Counted from the first letter of the stretch, positions 1-5,869 are shown. The stretch: DNA of 8,874 nt from Streptomyces katrae (GCF_000966975.1 NZ_JZWV01000904.1:1-8874), one strand, 5' to 3'. Made by a program: numbers and translations. Notes: generated from the sequence alone by a model not told the origin.

Positions 1-891
1 GTGCAGCACGGTGGGGTTGCGGGAGTACGTGAACGCGCCCAGGATCCGCCTCTCGTCGGCGGTGGGGTCGGCGAGCAGGCGCAGGGCCTGGTCGGGGTGG
101 GTGGCGATGACGATGGCGTCGAAGGCTGCGGTGTCACCGTCGCCGGTGGTGACCAGTGCGCCGCGGCCGGTGCGCCGGACCGTCTCGACCGGGCTGGAGG
201 TGCGGACGCGCTGGATGTGCTTGACGGCGGCGGTGACGTAGGCGGCGGAGCCGCCGGTGACGGTCTTCCACTGCGGTGAGCCCGTGACGGACAGCAGGCC
301 GTGGTGGTGCAGGAAGGTGAACAGGTAGGCGGCCGGGTAGGACAGGGCGGTTTGCGTGGGGCAGGACCACACCGCGGCGACCAGCGGCAGAGCGAAGTGG
401 CTGACGAAGTAGGGGGAGAATCCGCCCTTGCGCAGGAAGTCCCCGAACGTGAGGCCCGAGTGGGCCCCGCGGGCCAGGAGACGGCGGGCGCCCCGGTGGA
501 AGACCGGTACCTCGGTCAGCAGCCGCAGGTGCCGGCCCCGCAGCGCGGCCCGCGAGGCGAACAGAGCAGCAGGGCCGCGGGCGCCCGCGTACTCCAGGCC
601 GCAGCCGTCGCAGCGGACCGACATGCTCATCTCGGCGTCCTGGGTGCCGATGTCCAGCTCGCGGAAGAGCCGGAGCAGGGTCGGGTAGGTGCGCTCGTTG
701 TGGACGATGAACCCCGAATCCACTGCTACCGCACCCCCGTCGGGGGCCGGCAGGTCGCGGGTGTGGGCGTGGCCGCCGAGCCGCCCGTCGGCCTCGTACA
801 AGGTGACCTCGTAGGAGGAGGCGAGGATGTAGGCGGCGGTCAGGCCTGCCACCCCGCCTCCCACGACGGCCGCTTTCCGCAGTTCCACCAC
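1..891 (-). CDS. FAD-dependent oxidoreductase, amine-oxidase-like (C-terminus outside window)
   Basis: This is the N-terminal 297 codons of a flavin oxidoreductase of the NAD(P)/FAD-binding, amine-oxidase-like superfamily. The sequence begins with a Rossmann beta-alpha-beta: a hydrophobic strand, then GGGVAG at residues 11-16, and an acidic residue (E33 in VTLYEAD) to bind the ribose. RLGGHAHT and GFIVHNERTYP follow, both typical of the group found beside mycobacterial sigK (the Rv0449c type, from memory). The reading frame is still open at position 1, so the C-terminus lies to the left. The start chosen is GTG 891, with GGAG at 900-897. GTG 888 is equally possible. GTG 936 is in frame, 15 codons upstream, and sits 5 bases after a SigK-like -10 element, so a leaderless start is also conceivable. 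The gene follows rskA on the same strand but has its own promoter-like element. The substrate is unknown. In relatives it neighbours DUF1365 and cyclopropane-fatty-acid-synthase-like genes, which suggests lipid modification, but neither gene is visible here. Confidence 0.85.
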   Translation of the reverse strand, partial: MVELRKAAVVGGGVAGLTAAYILASSYEVTLYEADGRLGGHAHTRDLPAPDGGAVAVDSGFIVHNERTYPTLLRLFRELDIGTQDAEMSMSVRCDGCGLEYAGARGPAALFASRAALRGRHLRLLTEVPVFHRGARRLLARGAHSGLTFGDFLRKGGFSPYFVSHFALPLVAAVWSCPTQTALSYPAAYLFTFLHHHGLLSVTGSPQWKTVTGGSAAYVTAAVKHIQRVRTSSPVETVRRTGRGALVTTGDGDTAAFDAIVIATHPDQALRLLADPTADERRILGAFTYSRNPTVLH

Positions 892-941
892 ACCCGCTCC
901 CGCCACTCGACACGCCGCCCGACTGCTGCGCTTCACCTGTA

Positions 942-968
942 CTTCGCAGCGGCCGGGCGACCGGATTG
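942..968 (-). promoter_or_regulatory. SigK-type promoter of the FAD oxidoreductase gene
   Basis: On the minus strand, CAATCC (968-963) is followed after exactly 15 bases by GCGAAG (947-942). The same arrangement precedes sigK and the molybdo-enzyme gene in this window, and it resembles the CCATCC / CCGAAT elements reported for mycobacterial SigK. Transcription would begin near 936-934, about 45 bases before GTG 891, or directly at the in-frame GTG 936. The element lies in the 181-base gap after rskA, so the FAD gene can be expressed apart from sigK-rskA. No convincing terminator is visible between rskA and this promoter. Confidence 0.7.
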
Positions 969-1072
969 GAGGAGATCCTCGGGGCGAACCTTTCGTGACC
1001 GTCGGGCCCTTCCGGGCTGATGCCCCACACGGCGGCGCCGGCGTCACCGGCGGACGGTGCCCGCTGGGCGGG

Positions 1073-1825
1073 TCAGGCGGGAAGGATCATCAGGAGCAGG
1101 GGGTCGGTGGTGGGCTGGGGGGAGCCTCCGGCGGGTTCCAGGGTCAGCCCTACGGCCCCGGCACCGGTGGGATCGCCGGCGAGGATGACGGTGCCGTCGT
1201 GGTCGATGAGTCCGGCGGGGCGCATGGTGCCGTTGTGGTCGAGCCATAGCTGGTAGGTCTTCCCGGCTCCGGGAGCCGGGAGGTTGGCGGCGGTGAAGAC
1301 GGCCTTGTTCTGACGGGCGGAGGCGACCACCGTGGTCAGCGCGCCGTTGGCGGCTCGTCCGTGGACGGTGCGCGCATCGGGGGCGGCCAGAACCGTGCTG
1401 ATCGTGTCGAGTTGCTGCTGAGCCTGGCGGGCCCGGGCCTCAAGGTCCTGTCCGTTCTGCGTCTGCCACACGGCGATTCCGCCGAGTGCGGCGGCGGCCA
1501 CACTGGCGGCCAGCGCCAGGGGCACGGCCCGCCGGGTCAGGAGGCCGCCGGACGCGGGCGCGGTGGAGGCGGGGGCGGGTACACGCGGCGGTAGTTGGCG
1601 AACCCCGTCGATGGCGGCCATGACCTGTGCCTTTGCCGACGGCGGGGGCGGTTGGGAGACGGCTGCCGCCAGGCGGGCCGCAGTCGTCTGGAACTCGGCG
1701 GCTTCCTGCCGGCAGGCCTCGCAGGACTGAAGGTGGGCGTCGAAGGCGCGTCGTTCGTCTTCTTCGAGTGCACCGAGGGCGTAGGCGGCGGCGAGGGTAT
1801 GGGCGTCGGCGGCGTGGTGTTTCAT
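1073..1825 (-). CDS. rskA: Anti-sigma-K factor, RskA family
   Basis: This 250-residue single-pass membrane protein should hold SigK inactive at the inner face of the membrane and release it on a signal. The N-terminal 75 residues form an anti-sigma domain with the zinc-binding signature H31-x3-C35-x2-C38. One hydrophobic segment lies at about residues 100-120 (after RR at 98-99). The outer domain (about 125-250) is of RskA type and has the YQLWL strand (191-195) and the family's GSPQPT motif (234-239). Its ATG overlaps the sigK stop as ATGA, so the two are almost certainly translationally coupled and made in a fixed ratio. As I recall it, the mycobacterial RskA lacks the H-x3-C-x2-C motif, so this version may have a zinc or redox input the mycobacterial protein lost. 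Release probably involves regulated proteolysis, as known for RskA; no protease gene is in the window. Confidence 0.92.
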   Translation of the reverse strand: MKHHAADAHTLAAAYALGALEEDERRAFDAHLQSCEACRQEAAEFQTTAARLAAAVSQPPPPSAKAQVMAAIDGVRQLPPRVPAPASTAPASGGLLTRRAVPLALAASVAAAALGGIAVWQTQNGQDLEARARQAQQQLDTISTVLAAPDARTVHGRAANGALTTVVASARQNKAVFTAANLPAPGAGKTYQLWLDHNGTMRPAGLIDHDGTVILAGDPTGAGAVGLTLEPAGGSPQPTTDPLLLMILPA

Positions 1826-2487
1826 GTGGTCACCCCCATGCAGTCGCGGAGCCGGATCAGCCCGTCGCGCATGCGTGTCTTGATGGTGGGCAGCGGCGTG
1901 CGCAGGGCTTCGGCGACTTCACGGTAGGTCAGCCCCCGGTAGTAGGCCAGGGTGACCGCCTGGCGTTGGAGTTCGGTCAGGCCACGCAGGCAGCGGCGGA
2001 CCTGCTCGGCCTCCAGGCGTGTCTCGACCTGTTCGGCGACCTCGTCGAAGGCTGTGGTGTGCTCGCGGGCGGCCTGGGCCTGCTCCCGGTCGGCGGCCGC
2101 CTGGGCGGAGCGGACCCGGTCCACCGCCCGCCGGTGGGCGATCGTCGCCGCCCAGGTGGTGACGGAACCGGCTTCGGGGCGGTAGCGGGCCCCCTGGCGC
2201 CACAGGTCGATCATGACCTCCTGGGCGACCTCCTCGGACTGCGCCCGGTCGCGCACGACCCTGAGGACGATTCCGAAGATCATCGGGGCGAGGACGTCAT
2301 AGAGGACGGAGAAGGCCTCTTTGTCGCCGTGGGCGACGCGTCGCATGACGTCGTTGAGGTCGCCGTGGGCAGGTTCCGCGGAGCCGCTGCCGTGGAAGGG
2401 GATCGGTTGTTTCACCTGCGGGGCTCCGGCAGTGGTGAGAAGGCGAAAGGGCCGCCGGGGGCGGCTGTCGGGGGGCGGGGCGTCCAT
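1822..2487 (-). CDS. sigK: ECF RNA polymerase sigma factor, SigK type
   Basis: This 221-residue ECF sigma factor directs RNA polymerase to the SigK-type promoters described here. Region 2 spans about residues 44-128, with AQEVMIDLWRQ (88-98) and WAATIAHRRAVDRVR (112-126). Region 4 spans about 163-215, with the helix-turn-helix TYREVAEALRTPLPTIKTR (187-205). The similarity to M. tuberculosis SigK extends to RRCLRGL and LRDCMGV, whose cysteines C166 and C216 are 50 residues apart, as are the two cysteines that form a disulfide in the mycobacterial protein. The start chosen is ATG 2487, with GAGGA 10 bases upstream. GTG 2415, with GGAG 8 bases upstream, would give 197 residues, nearer the family length. 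Starts further upstream would lie before the predicted transcription start and are rejected. The gene overlaps rskA by 4 bases. A SigK-type element at 2607-2581 implies autoregulation. Confidence 0.92.
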   Translation of the reverse strand: MDAPPPDSRPRRPFRLLTTAGAPQVKQPIPFHGSGSAEPAHGDLNDVMRRVAHGDKEAFSVLYDVLAPMIFGIVLRVVRDRAQSEEVAQEVMIDLWRQGARYRPEAGSVTTWAATIAHRRAVDRVRSAQAAADREQAQAAREHTTAFDEVAEQVETRLEAEQVRRCLRGLTELQRQAVTLAYYRGLTYREVAEALRTPLPTIKTRMRDGLIRLRDCMGVTT

Positions 2488-2522
2488 CGCATGCCGGTCC
2501 TCGTGTCGTCGCTCGTGCGGGG

Positions 2523-2544
2523 CCGTCCCGCCTGCGCGGGACGG
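2523..2544 (-). promoter_or_regulatory. Hairpin in the sigK 5' leader
   Basis: A perfect 9-bp stem (CCGTCCCGC / GCGGGACGG) with a 4-base loop lies in the predicted sigK leader, between the transcription start near 2574 and ATG 2487. It ends 35 bases before the start codon. It is very GC-rich and has no U-tract. It could slow or regulate translation of sigK or be incidental in such GC-rich DNA; the sequence does not decide. Confidence 0.4.
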
Positions 2545-2580
2545 TCCGGCCTTGGCAAACCTGTAGGTGCGTCGCCCTTT

Positions 2581-2607
2581 CTTCGTAGCCGACGCGGCTG
2601 CGGATGG
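2581..2607 (-). promoter_or_regulatory. SigK-type promoter of sigK-rskA (autoregulatory)
   Basis: On the minus strand, CCATCC (2607-2602) is followed after exactly 15 bases by ACGAAG (2586-2581). The upstream hexamer is identical to the mycobacterial SigK -35 consensus as I know it, and spacing and core match the two other elements in this window. The predicted transcription start near 2574 leaves a leader of about 87 bases before ATG 2487. This arrangement predicts a positive feedback loop restrained by RskA. Confidence 0.75.
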
Positions 2608-2796
2608 GAGGCCACTTCGTTCACCCGCGCGAGCCGGGTCCGACCCGTTGGAGGGAAGCCGGTCCCCTGGGGCAAGCCGGTGGGAAAGCGGCGGCGAAGA
2701 CCCGGGTGTGAGGAACCCGAAGGCGTTCACGCGACTCCCTCACCGGCCACGCGGGACCTCCGCGCGGCCGTACTCCTTCACAGGAGGTACGAGGAC

Positions 2797-3097
2797 ATGG
2801 CCGGCGTGCGAGGTGGTCCGGCCGTGACCCTTGCGGCCGGCGCGGTCGCGGTGGCGGGCGCGTCGGTGGCCTCGGCCGACGCGGGCGCGCAGGCTGTGAC
2901 CGCGGGCCCGTCGGGCGCGGGATCGGCGGACGCGGGATCGGCGGGCGCGGGATCGGCGGGCGTGAGCTCGTCCGGGCGTGAGCTCGGGCAACCTCATCCA
3001 GGTGGCGACCCACATCCCGGTCAACGCCTGCGGCAACACCGTCAGTGTCACCGGGCTGCTGAACCCGTCCTTCGGGAACACCTGCATCAACGCCTGA
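2797..3097 (+). pseudogene. Chaplin-like secreted hydrophobic protein, frameshifted by a 16-bp duplication
   Basis: Chaplins are secreted proteins that assemble into amyloid-like films on aerial hyphae. AGGAGG at 2782-2787 is 9 bases before ATG 2797. The first 58 codons encode a signal-peptide-like segment ending in ASVASADAGA and a Gly/Ala/Ser linker with three 15-bp repeats (2917-2961). A full chaplin domain lies in the next reading frame from about 2981 to the TGA at 3095-3097: GNLIQ, THIPVNACGNTVSV, GLLNPSFGNTCINA, with the two cysteines of short chaplins. The break is a tandem duplication: GGGCGTGAGCTCG occurs at 2958-2970 and again at 2974-2986, period 16. Removing 16 bases restores one 94-residue chaplin. 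As read, translation from 2797 misses the domain and runs to a TGA at 3379-3381. GTG 2978 could start the domain alone but would lack a signal peptide. A sequencing or assembly error cannot be excluded. Confidence 0.8.
2917..2961 (+). repeat. Three tandem 15-bp repeats in the chaplin linker
   Basis: The unit GCGGGATCGGCGGRC occurs three times in direct succession (2917-2931, 2932-2946, 2947-2961). It encodes AGSAD, AGSAG, AGSAG in the chaplin frame. The array preserves frame, unlike the 16-bp duplication immediately after it, so this short tract shows two independent slippage-type events. Confidence 0.85.
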
Positions 3098-3162
3098 CCG
3101 TCTACCGCGGGCCTCATGCGGAGGATTCAGCACGAGGCGGAACAAGGATTGCGTCCACGGCT

Positions 3163-3264
3163 GTCAACCCCACCACCACCGACGACGTCCCGGCCGAGTT
3201 CGGCGATGCCGTCGACTTAGTGCTCGACCGCGGCCCCTGCAAGGTCGGGGTCGGATCGACCATC
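3163..3264 (+). pseudogene. Relic of a Sua5/YwlC-type threonylcarbamoyl-AMP synthase
   Basis: About 34 codons in one frame read VNPTTTDDVPAEFGDAV, then DLVLDRGPCKVGVGSTI. This matches the C-terminal signature of Sua5/YwlC/TsaC proteins, which make threonylcarbamoyl-AMP for the t6A modification of tRNA (family form S-PTTA--V...VDLVLDGGPC-VGVESTI-D). Substitutions in conserved places (DRGP for DGGP, VGSTI for VESTI) and the absence of the rest of the roughly 200-residue protein mark it as a fragment. The possible continuation GLPVAAWIEDGEAE in another frame (about 3279-3320) may be the eroded tail. There is no start codon or ribosome binding site of its own. It shares a frame with the broken chaplin start, so a gene caller may report a composite 194-residue hypothetical protein, 2797-3381. 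Confidence 0.6.
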
Positions 3265-3343
3265 GCGCCGTGTGCGTCGGCCTGCCGGTCGCCGCCTGGA
3301 TCGAGGACGGCGAAGCGGAGCATTCACTCTTTCGGGATCGGAC

Positions 3344-3370
3344 CAATCCGCCGCATGGATGCTGCCGAAT
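3344..3370 (+). promoter_or_regulatory. SigK-type promoter of the molybdo-enzyme / fasciclin unit
   Basis: CAATCC (3344-3349) is followed after exactly 15 bases by CCGAAT (3365-3370). The -10 hexamer is identical to the mycobacterial SigK consensus as remembered, and the spacing equals that of the two minus-strand elements. A start 7-8 bases after the -10 falls at 3378, the GTG of the oxidoreductase. The element lies just downstream of the Sua5 relic. Confidence 0.75.
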
Positions 3371-3377
3371 CGGGGGT

Positions 3378-4952
3378 GTGAGCAGCTTCCGCAGGATCCT
3401 CTCCCGCAGCGCATCCGGCACGCTGGCCGGACTTCTGGCCGCGTTCACGGCCCTGTCCGTGGCCGAGCTGGTCGCCGGCGCCGTGCGGCCCGCCGCTGGA
3501 CCGGTGACGGTGGTGGGCGGCGCGGTCGTCGACCGCACACCGGCGGCGGTGAAGGACTTCGCGATCCGCACGTTCGGGCAAAGCGACAAGTTCGTTCTCC
3601 AGCTGGGCATCCTCGCTGTCGTTGCCCTTCTCGGCGTCGGTCTGGGCGTGCTCAGCCTCTCTCATCGGCGCACAGGGGCCGCGGGTGTGCTCCTGTTCGG
3701 GATCCTCGGCTCCGCAGCGGCCCTCAGCCGCCCCGACTCCGCCAACATCGGCGACGCACTGCCCTCGATCGCCGGAGCGCTCACAGGGGCACTCGCCCTG
3801 TACATCCTTGCGGCGAAAGCCGTCCGCGTCCCCGCCGATGCGGACGGCGCGGGGGCCGGGATGTGGAGCAGGCGCGGTTTCCTCGCTGCGGCCGGTGTGA
3901 CCGCTGTGGCAGCGGCCTCGGCCGGAGCAGTGGGCCGGTTCCTCACCGCCCGGCAGGGCCAAGGGGCCGTCGCCTCCCGCGAGAGCCTCATCCTTCCGGC
4001 TCCTGCCTCCGCAGCCCCGGCGCTACCGGGCGGGGTTCAGCTGAAGGTCGCCGGAATCAGTGCCTTCACCACCCCGAACGCCGACTTCTACCGCGTCGAC
4101 ACCGCACTGACCGTTCCCCAGGTCGACGCGGCCACCTGGCGCCTGCGCATCCATGGCACAGGGGTTACCCGACCCCGTACCTACAGCCTCGACCAGCTCC
4201 TGGCCCGCCCCCTGATCGAACGCGACATCACACTGACCTGCGTCTCCAACGAGGTCGGCGGCCCCTACATCGGCACGGCCCGCTGGCTCGGCGTCCCCCT
4301 CACAGACCTCCTTCGGGAAGCCGGAGTCCGGCGCCCGTCCCAAGGGGGCCAGGCGGACCAGCTCGTGGCCCGCTCCGTGGACGGGATGACCCTCGGATCC
4401 CCGGTCGAGGACGTCATGGACGGCCGGGACGCCATGCTCGCCGTCGGAATGAACGGCCAACCCCTGCCCGTCGACCACGGCTTCCCCGTCCGGATGCTCG
4501 TCCCCGGTCTCTACGGGTACGTGTCGGCCTGCAAGTGGATCACCGAGATCGAGCTCACCACTTTCGACGCCTACGACCCCTACTGGGTCAAGCGGAAGTG
4601 GGCCCGGAAGGCGCCCATCAAGACGCAGGCGCGCATCGACACCCCCAAACCGTTCGCCCGACCAGCCGCCGGCACCGTCACCCTCGCCGGCGTCGCCTGG
4701 GCGCAGCACCGCGGCATCACCCGCGTCGAGGTCCGCGTCGACGACGGCCCGTGGCAGGACGCCGACCTCGCCCCGCAGGCCACCGCGGACACCTGGCGCC
4801 AGTGGTCCTTCCCGTGGACGGCCACACCAGGCGGGCACACGGTCACCGTCCGCGCCACCGACGGCACCGGTCAGGTGCAGACCGAGCGGCGCACACGGAC
4901 CATCCCCGACGGAGCGAGCGGCTGGCACAGCGTCTTCGTCACCGTCACCTAG
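3378..4952 (+). CDS. Membrane-anchored molybdopterin-dependent oxidoreductase, sulfite-oxidase class
   Basis: This 524-residue protein has hydrophobic segments at about 13-33, 72-94, 101-117, 129-148 and 170-188. The fifth is preceded by SRRGFL (164-169), a twin-arginine (Tat) motif, so the folded molybdenum domain should be exported and remain membrane-tethered. The oxidoreductase domain (about 220-400) has the probable molybdenum-ligand cysteine C288 in TLTCVSNEVGG, DHGFPVRMLVPGLYGY (366-381) and SACKWI (383-388). An Ig-like dimerisation domain follows (about 415-524). GTG 3378 is chosen because a SigK-type -10 ends 7 bases before it, which predicts a leaderless mRNA. No Shine-Dalgarno sequence is visible. 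An upstream ATG in frame at 3270 would lie before the promoter. The electron donor and substrate are unknown; the class includes sulfite oxidase and the methionine-sulfoxide reductase MsrP. The fasciclin lipoprotein gene follows 91 bases downstream, probably in the same operon. Confidence 0.9.
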   Translation: MSSFRRILSRSASGTLAGLLAAFTALSVAELVAGAVRPAAGPVTVVGGAVVDRTPAAVKDFAIRTFGQSDKFVLQLGILAVVALLGVGLGVLSLSHRRTGAAGVLLFGILGSAAALSRPDSANIGDALPSIAGALTGALALYILAAKAVRVPADADGAGAGMWSRRGFLAAAGVTAVAAASAGAVGRFLTARQGQGAVASRESLILPAPASAAPALPGGVQLKVAGISAFTTPNADFYRVDTALTVPQVDAATWRLRIHGTGVTRPRTYSLDQLLARPLIERDITLTCVSNEVGGPYIGTARWLGVPLTDLLREAGVRRPSQGGQADQLVARSVDGMTLGSPVEDVMDGRDAMLAVGMNGQPLPVDHGFPVRMLVPGLYGYVSACKWITEIELTTFDAYDPYWVKRKWARKAPIKTQARIDTPKPFARPAAGTVTLAGVAWAQHRGITRVEVRVDDGPWQDADLAPQATADTWRQWSFPWTATPGGHTVTVRATDGTGQVQTERRTRTIPDGASGWHSVFVTVT

Positions 4953-5043
4953 ACCACCCGGACGGCCGGCCGTTGGGCCATGTCCCGGGCAGCACGACCA
5001 GCTACCCCAACGCCCCATAGAAGACCCCAAGGAGCAATCGATC

Positions 5044-5694
5044 ATGAACAGCCTGAAGATCCGCCGTACGGCGATCGCCGTCGCCGCAGCCGCCCTGCTG
5101 CCCTTCTCCCTGGCCGCGTGTTCCGACTCCGGCAGCGACGCCAAGACCGCCCCCACCGCGGCCGCCGACGACCAGGCCAAGACCGGCGAGAGCACCCCCG
5201 CCGGTGACTCGATGACCGGCGGCCGGCCCTTCGGCCCGGCCTGTGCCGGCGTTCCCAAGGACGGCGCCGGCTCGTTCGACGGCATGGCCAAGGACCCCGT
5301 CGCCACCGCCGCCTCGAACAACCCGGCCCTGTCCACCCTGGTCGCCGCCGTCAAGAAGGCCGGACTCGTCGACACCCTCAACAACGCCAAGGACATCACC
5401 GTCTTCGCACCGACCAACGACGCCTTCGCCAAGATTCCCAAGGCTGACCTCGACAAGGTCCTCGCCGACAAGGCCACCCTGACGAAGATCCTCACCTACC
5501 ACGTCGTGGGCCAGAAGCTCACCCCCGAGCAGATGGAGAACGGCAGCTTCGAAACCCTCCAGAAGGGTGCGGTCACCACGGCGGGCTCCGGGGAGTCCTA
5601 CAAGGTCAACGCCACGTCCAACGTGGTCTGCGGCAACGTCAAGACCGCCAACGCGAATGTCTACATCGTCGACACCGTCCTGATGCCCAAGTAG
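5044..5694 (+). CDS. Fasciclin-domain lipoprotein, MPT70/MPT83-like
   Basis: This 216-residue exported lipoprotein starts with a signal peptide (KIRR, then a hydrophobic core at 9-22) ending in the lipobox LAAC, so C26 should be lipidated. A flexible polar linker (27-65) precedes one FAS1 domain (about 75-215). Landmarks are DPVATAASNNPALSTL, TVFAPTNDAF (119-128, the H1 motif), the YH pair (152-153) and ANVYIVDTVLMP (204-215, the H2 motif). C67 and C196 match the cysteine pair that forms a disulfide in MPT70 and MPT83. FAS1 domains mediate adhesion; mycobacterial MPT70/MPT83 are major SigK targets, which fits this position next to sigK. AAGGAG at 5029-5034 lies 9 bases before ATG. No separate promoter is visible in the 91-base gap from the oxidoreductase gene, so co-transcription from 3344-3370 is likely. 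A strong terminator follows. Confidence 0.93.
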   Translation: MNSLKIRRTAIAVAAAALLPFSLAACSDSGSDAKTAPTAAADDQAKTGESTPAGDSMTGGRPFGPACAGVPKDGAGSFDGMAKDPVATAASNNPALSTLVAAVKKAGLVDTLNNAKDITVFAPTNDAFAKIPKADLDKVLADKATLTKILTYHVVGQKLTPEQMENGSFETLQKGAVTTAGSGESYKVNATSNVVCGNVKTANANVYIVDTVLMPK

Positions 5695-5726
5695 CCCGTA
5701 CCAGGGGCCCGATCCGCCACGGCCGC

Positions 5727-5761
5727 TGGCCCTGCGACCTTCCGCGAAGGACGCAGGGCCA
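5727..5761 (+). terminator. Strong hairpin terminator after the fasciclin gene
   Basis: TGGCCCTGCG (5727-5736) pairs with CGCAGGGCCA (5752-5761). After one A-A mismatch, CCTTC (5738-5742) pairs with GAAGG (5746-5750) around a 3-base loop. The stem begins 32 bases after the fasciclin stop. There is no T-tract, as is common for Streptomyces terminators. It marks the right end of the SigK-linked plus-strand unit and may also stop minus-strand transcription coming from the tetR side. Confidence 0.8.
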
Positions 5762-5869
5762 ATGCCATGGCCGACCTCTGTGCGCGGACCGGCCGTCCGT
5801 CGGGCCCCGCACGCCGGCCCCCGTCGGACCGGTTGCGTGGCGCGGCGCCGGGCGTGGGAGCGCCCACTC

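Noticed and set aside
134..1030. A 298-residue minus-strand frame rich in Arg, Pro and Gly
   Set aside because: It overlaps the FAD oxidoreductase on the same strand in a wrong frame. The Rossmann motif and biased codon use belong to the other frame.
1010..1072. Possible terminator after rskA (CCCGC-CCA-GCGGG and similar)
   Set aside because: Stems are only 4-5 bp and not clearly different from background in this GC-rich DNA.
1822..2730. A 302-residue version of SigK starting at ATG 2730
   Set aside because: The first 81 codons lie upstream of or across the predicted SigK promoter (2607-2581), are Pro/Arg/Ser-rich and have no family similarity. ATG 2487 or GTG 2415 fits the known domain length.
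2641..2750. Riboswitch-like sequence (GGGAAGCCGGT and GAGGAACCCGAAGGCG) upstream of the chaplin gene
   Set aside because: It loosely recalls cobalamin and c-di-AMP riboswitch segments, but the required conserved blocks and pairings could not be assembled.
2917..2961. Short direct repeats considered as a CRISPR-like array
   Set aside because: The 15-bp units are contiguous, have no spacers and are in frame with a Gly/Ala/Ser linker, so they are a coding tandem repeat.
1627..3381. A 584-residue plus-strand open frame
   Set aside because: Up to about 2490 it is the antisense shadow of rskA and sigK. Only its last part contains real sequence (the chaplin start and Sua5 relic), which do not form one natural protein.
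4962..4973. 12-bp palindrome ACGGCCGGCCGT between the molybdo-enzyme and fasciclin genes
   Set aside because: It has no loop, no T-tract and no matching copy elsewhere, and is of a length expected by chance at this GC content.
4023..5495. A 490-residue minus-strand open frame
   Set aside because: It is antisense to the molybdo-enzyme and fasciclin genes, which have clear domains and correct codon bias. This is a usual artefact in high-GC DNA.
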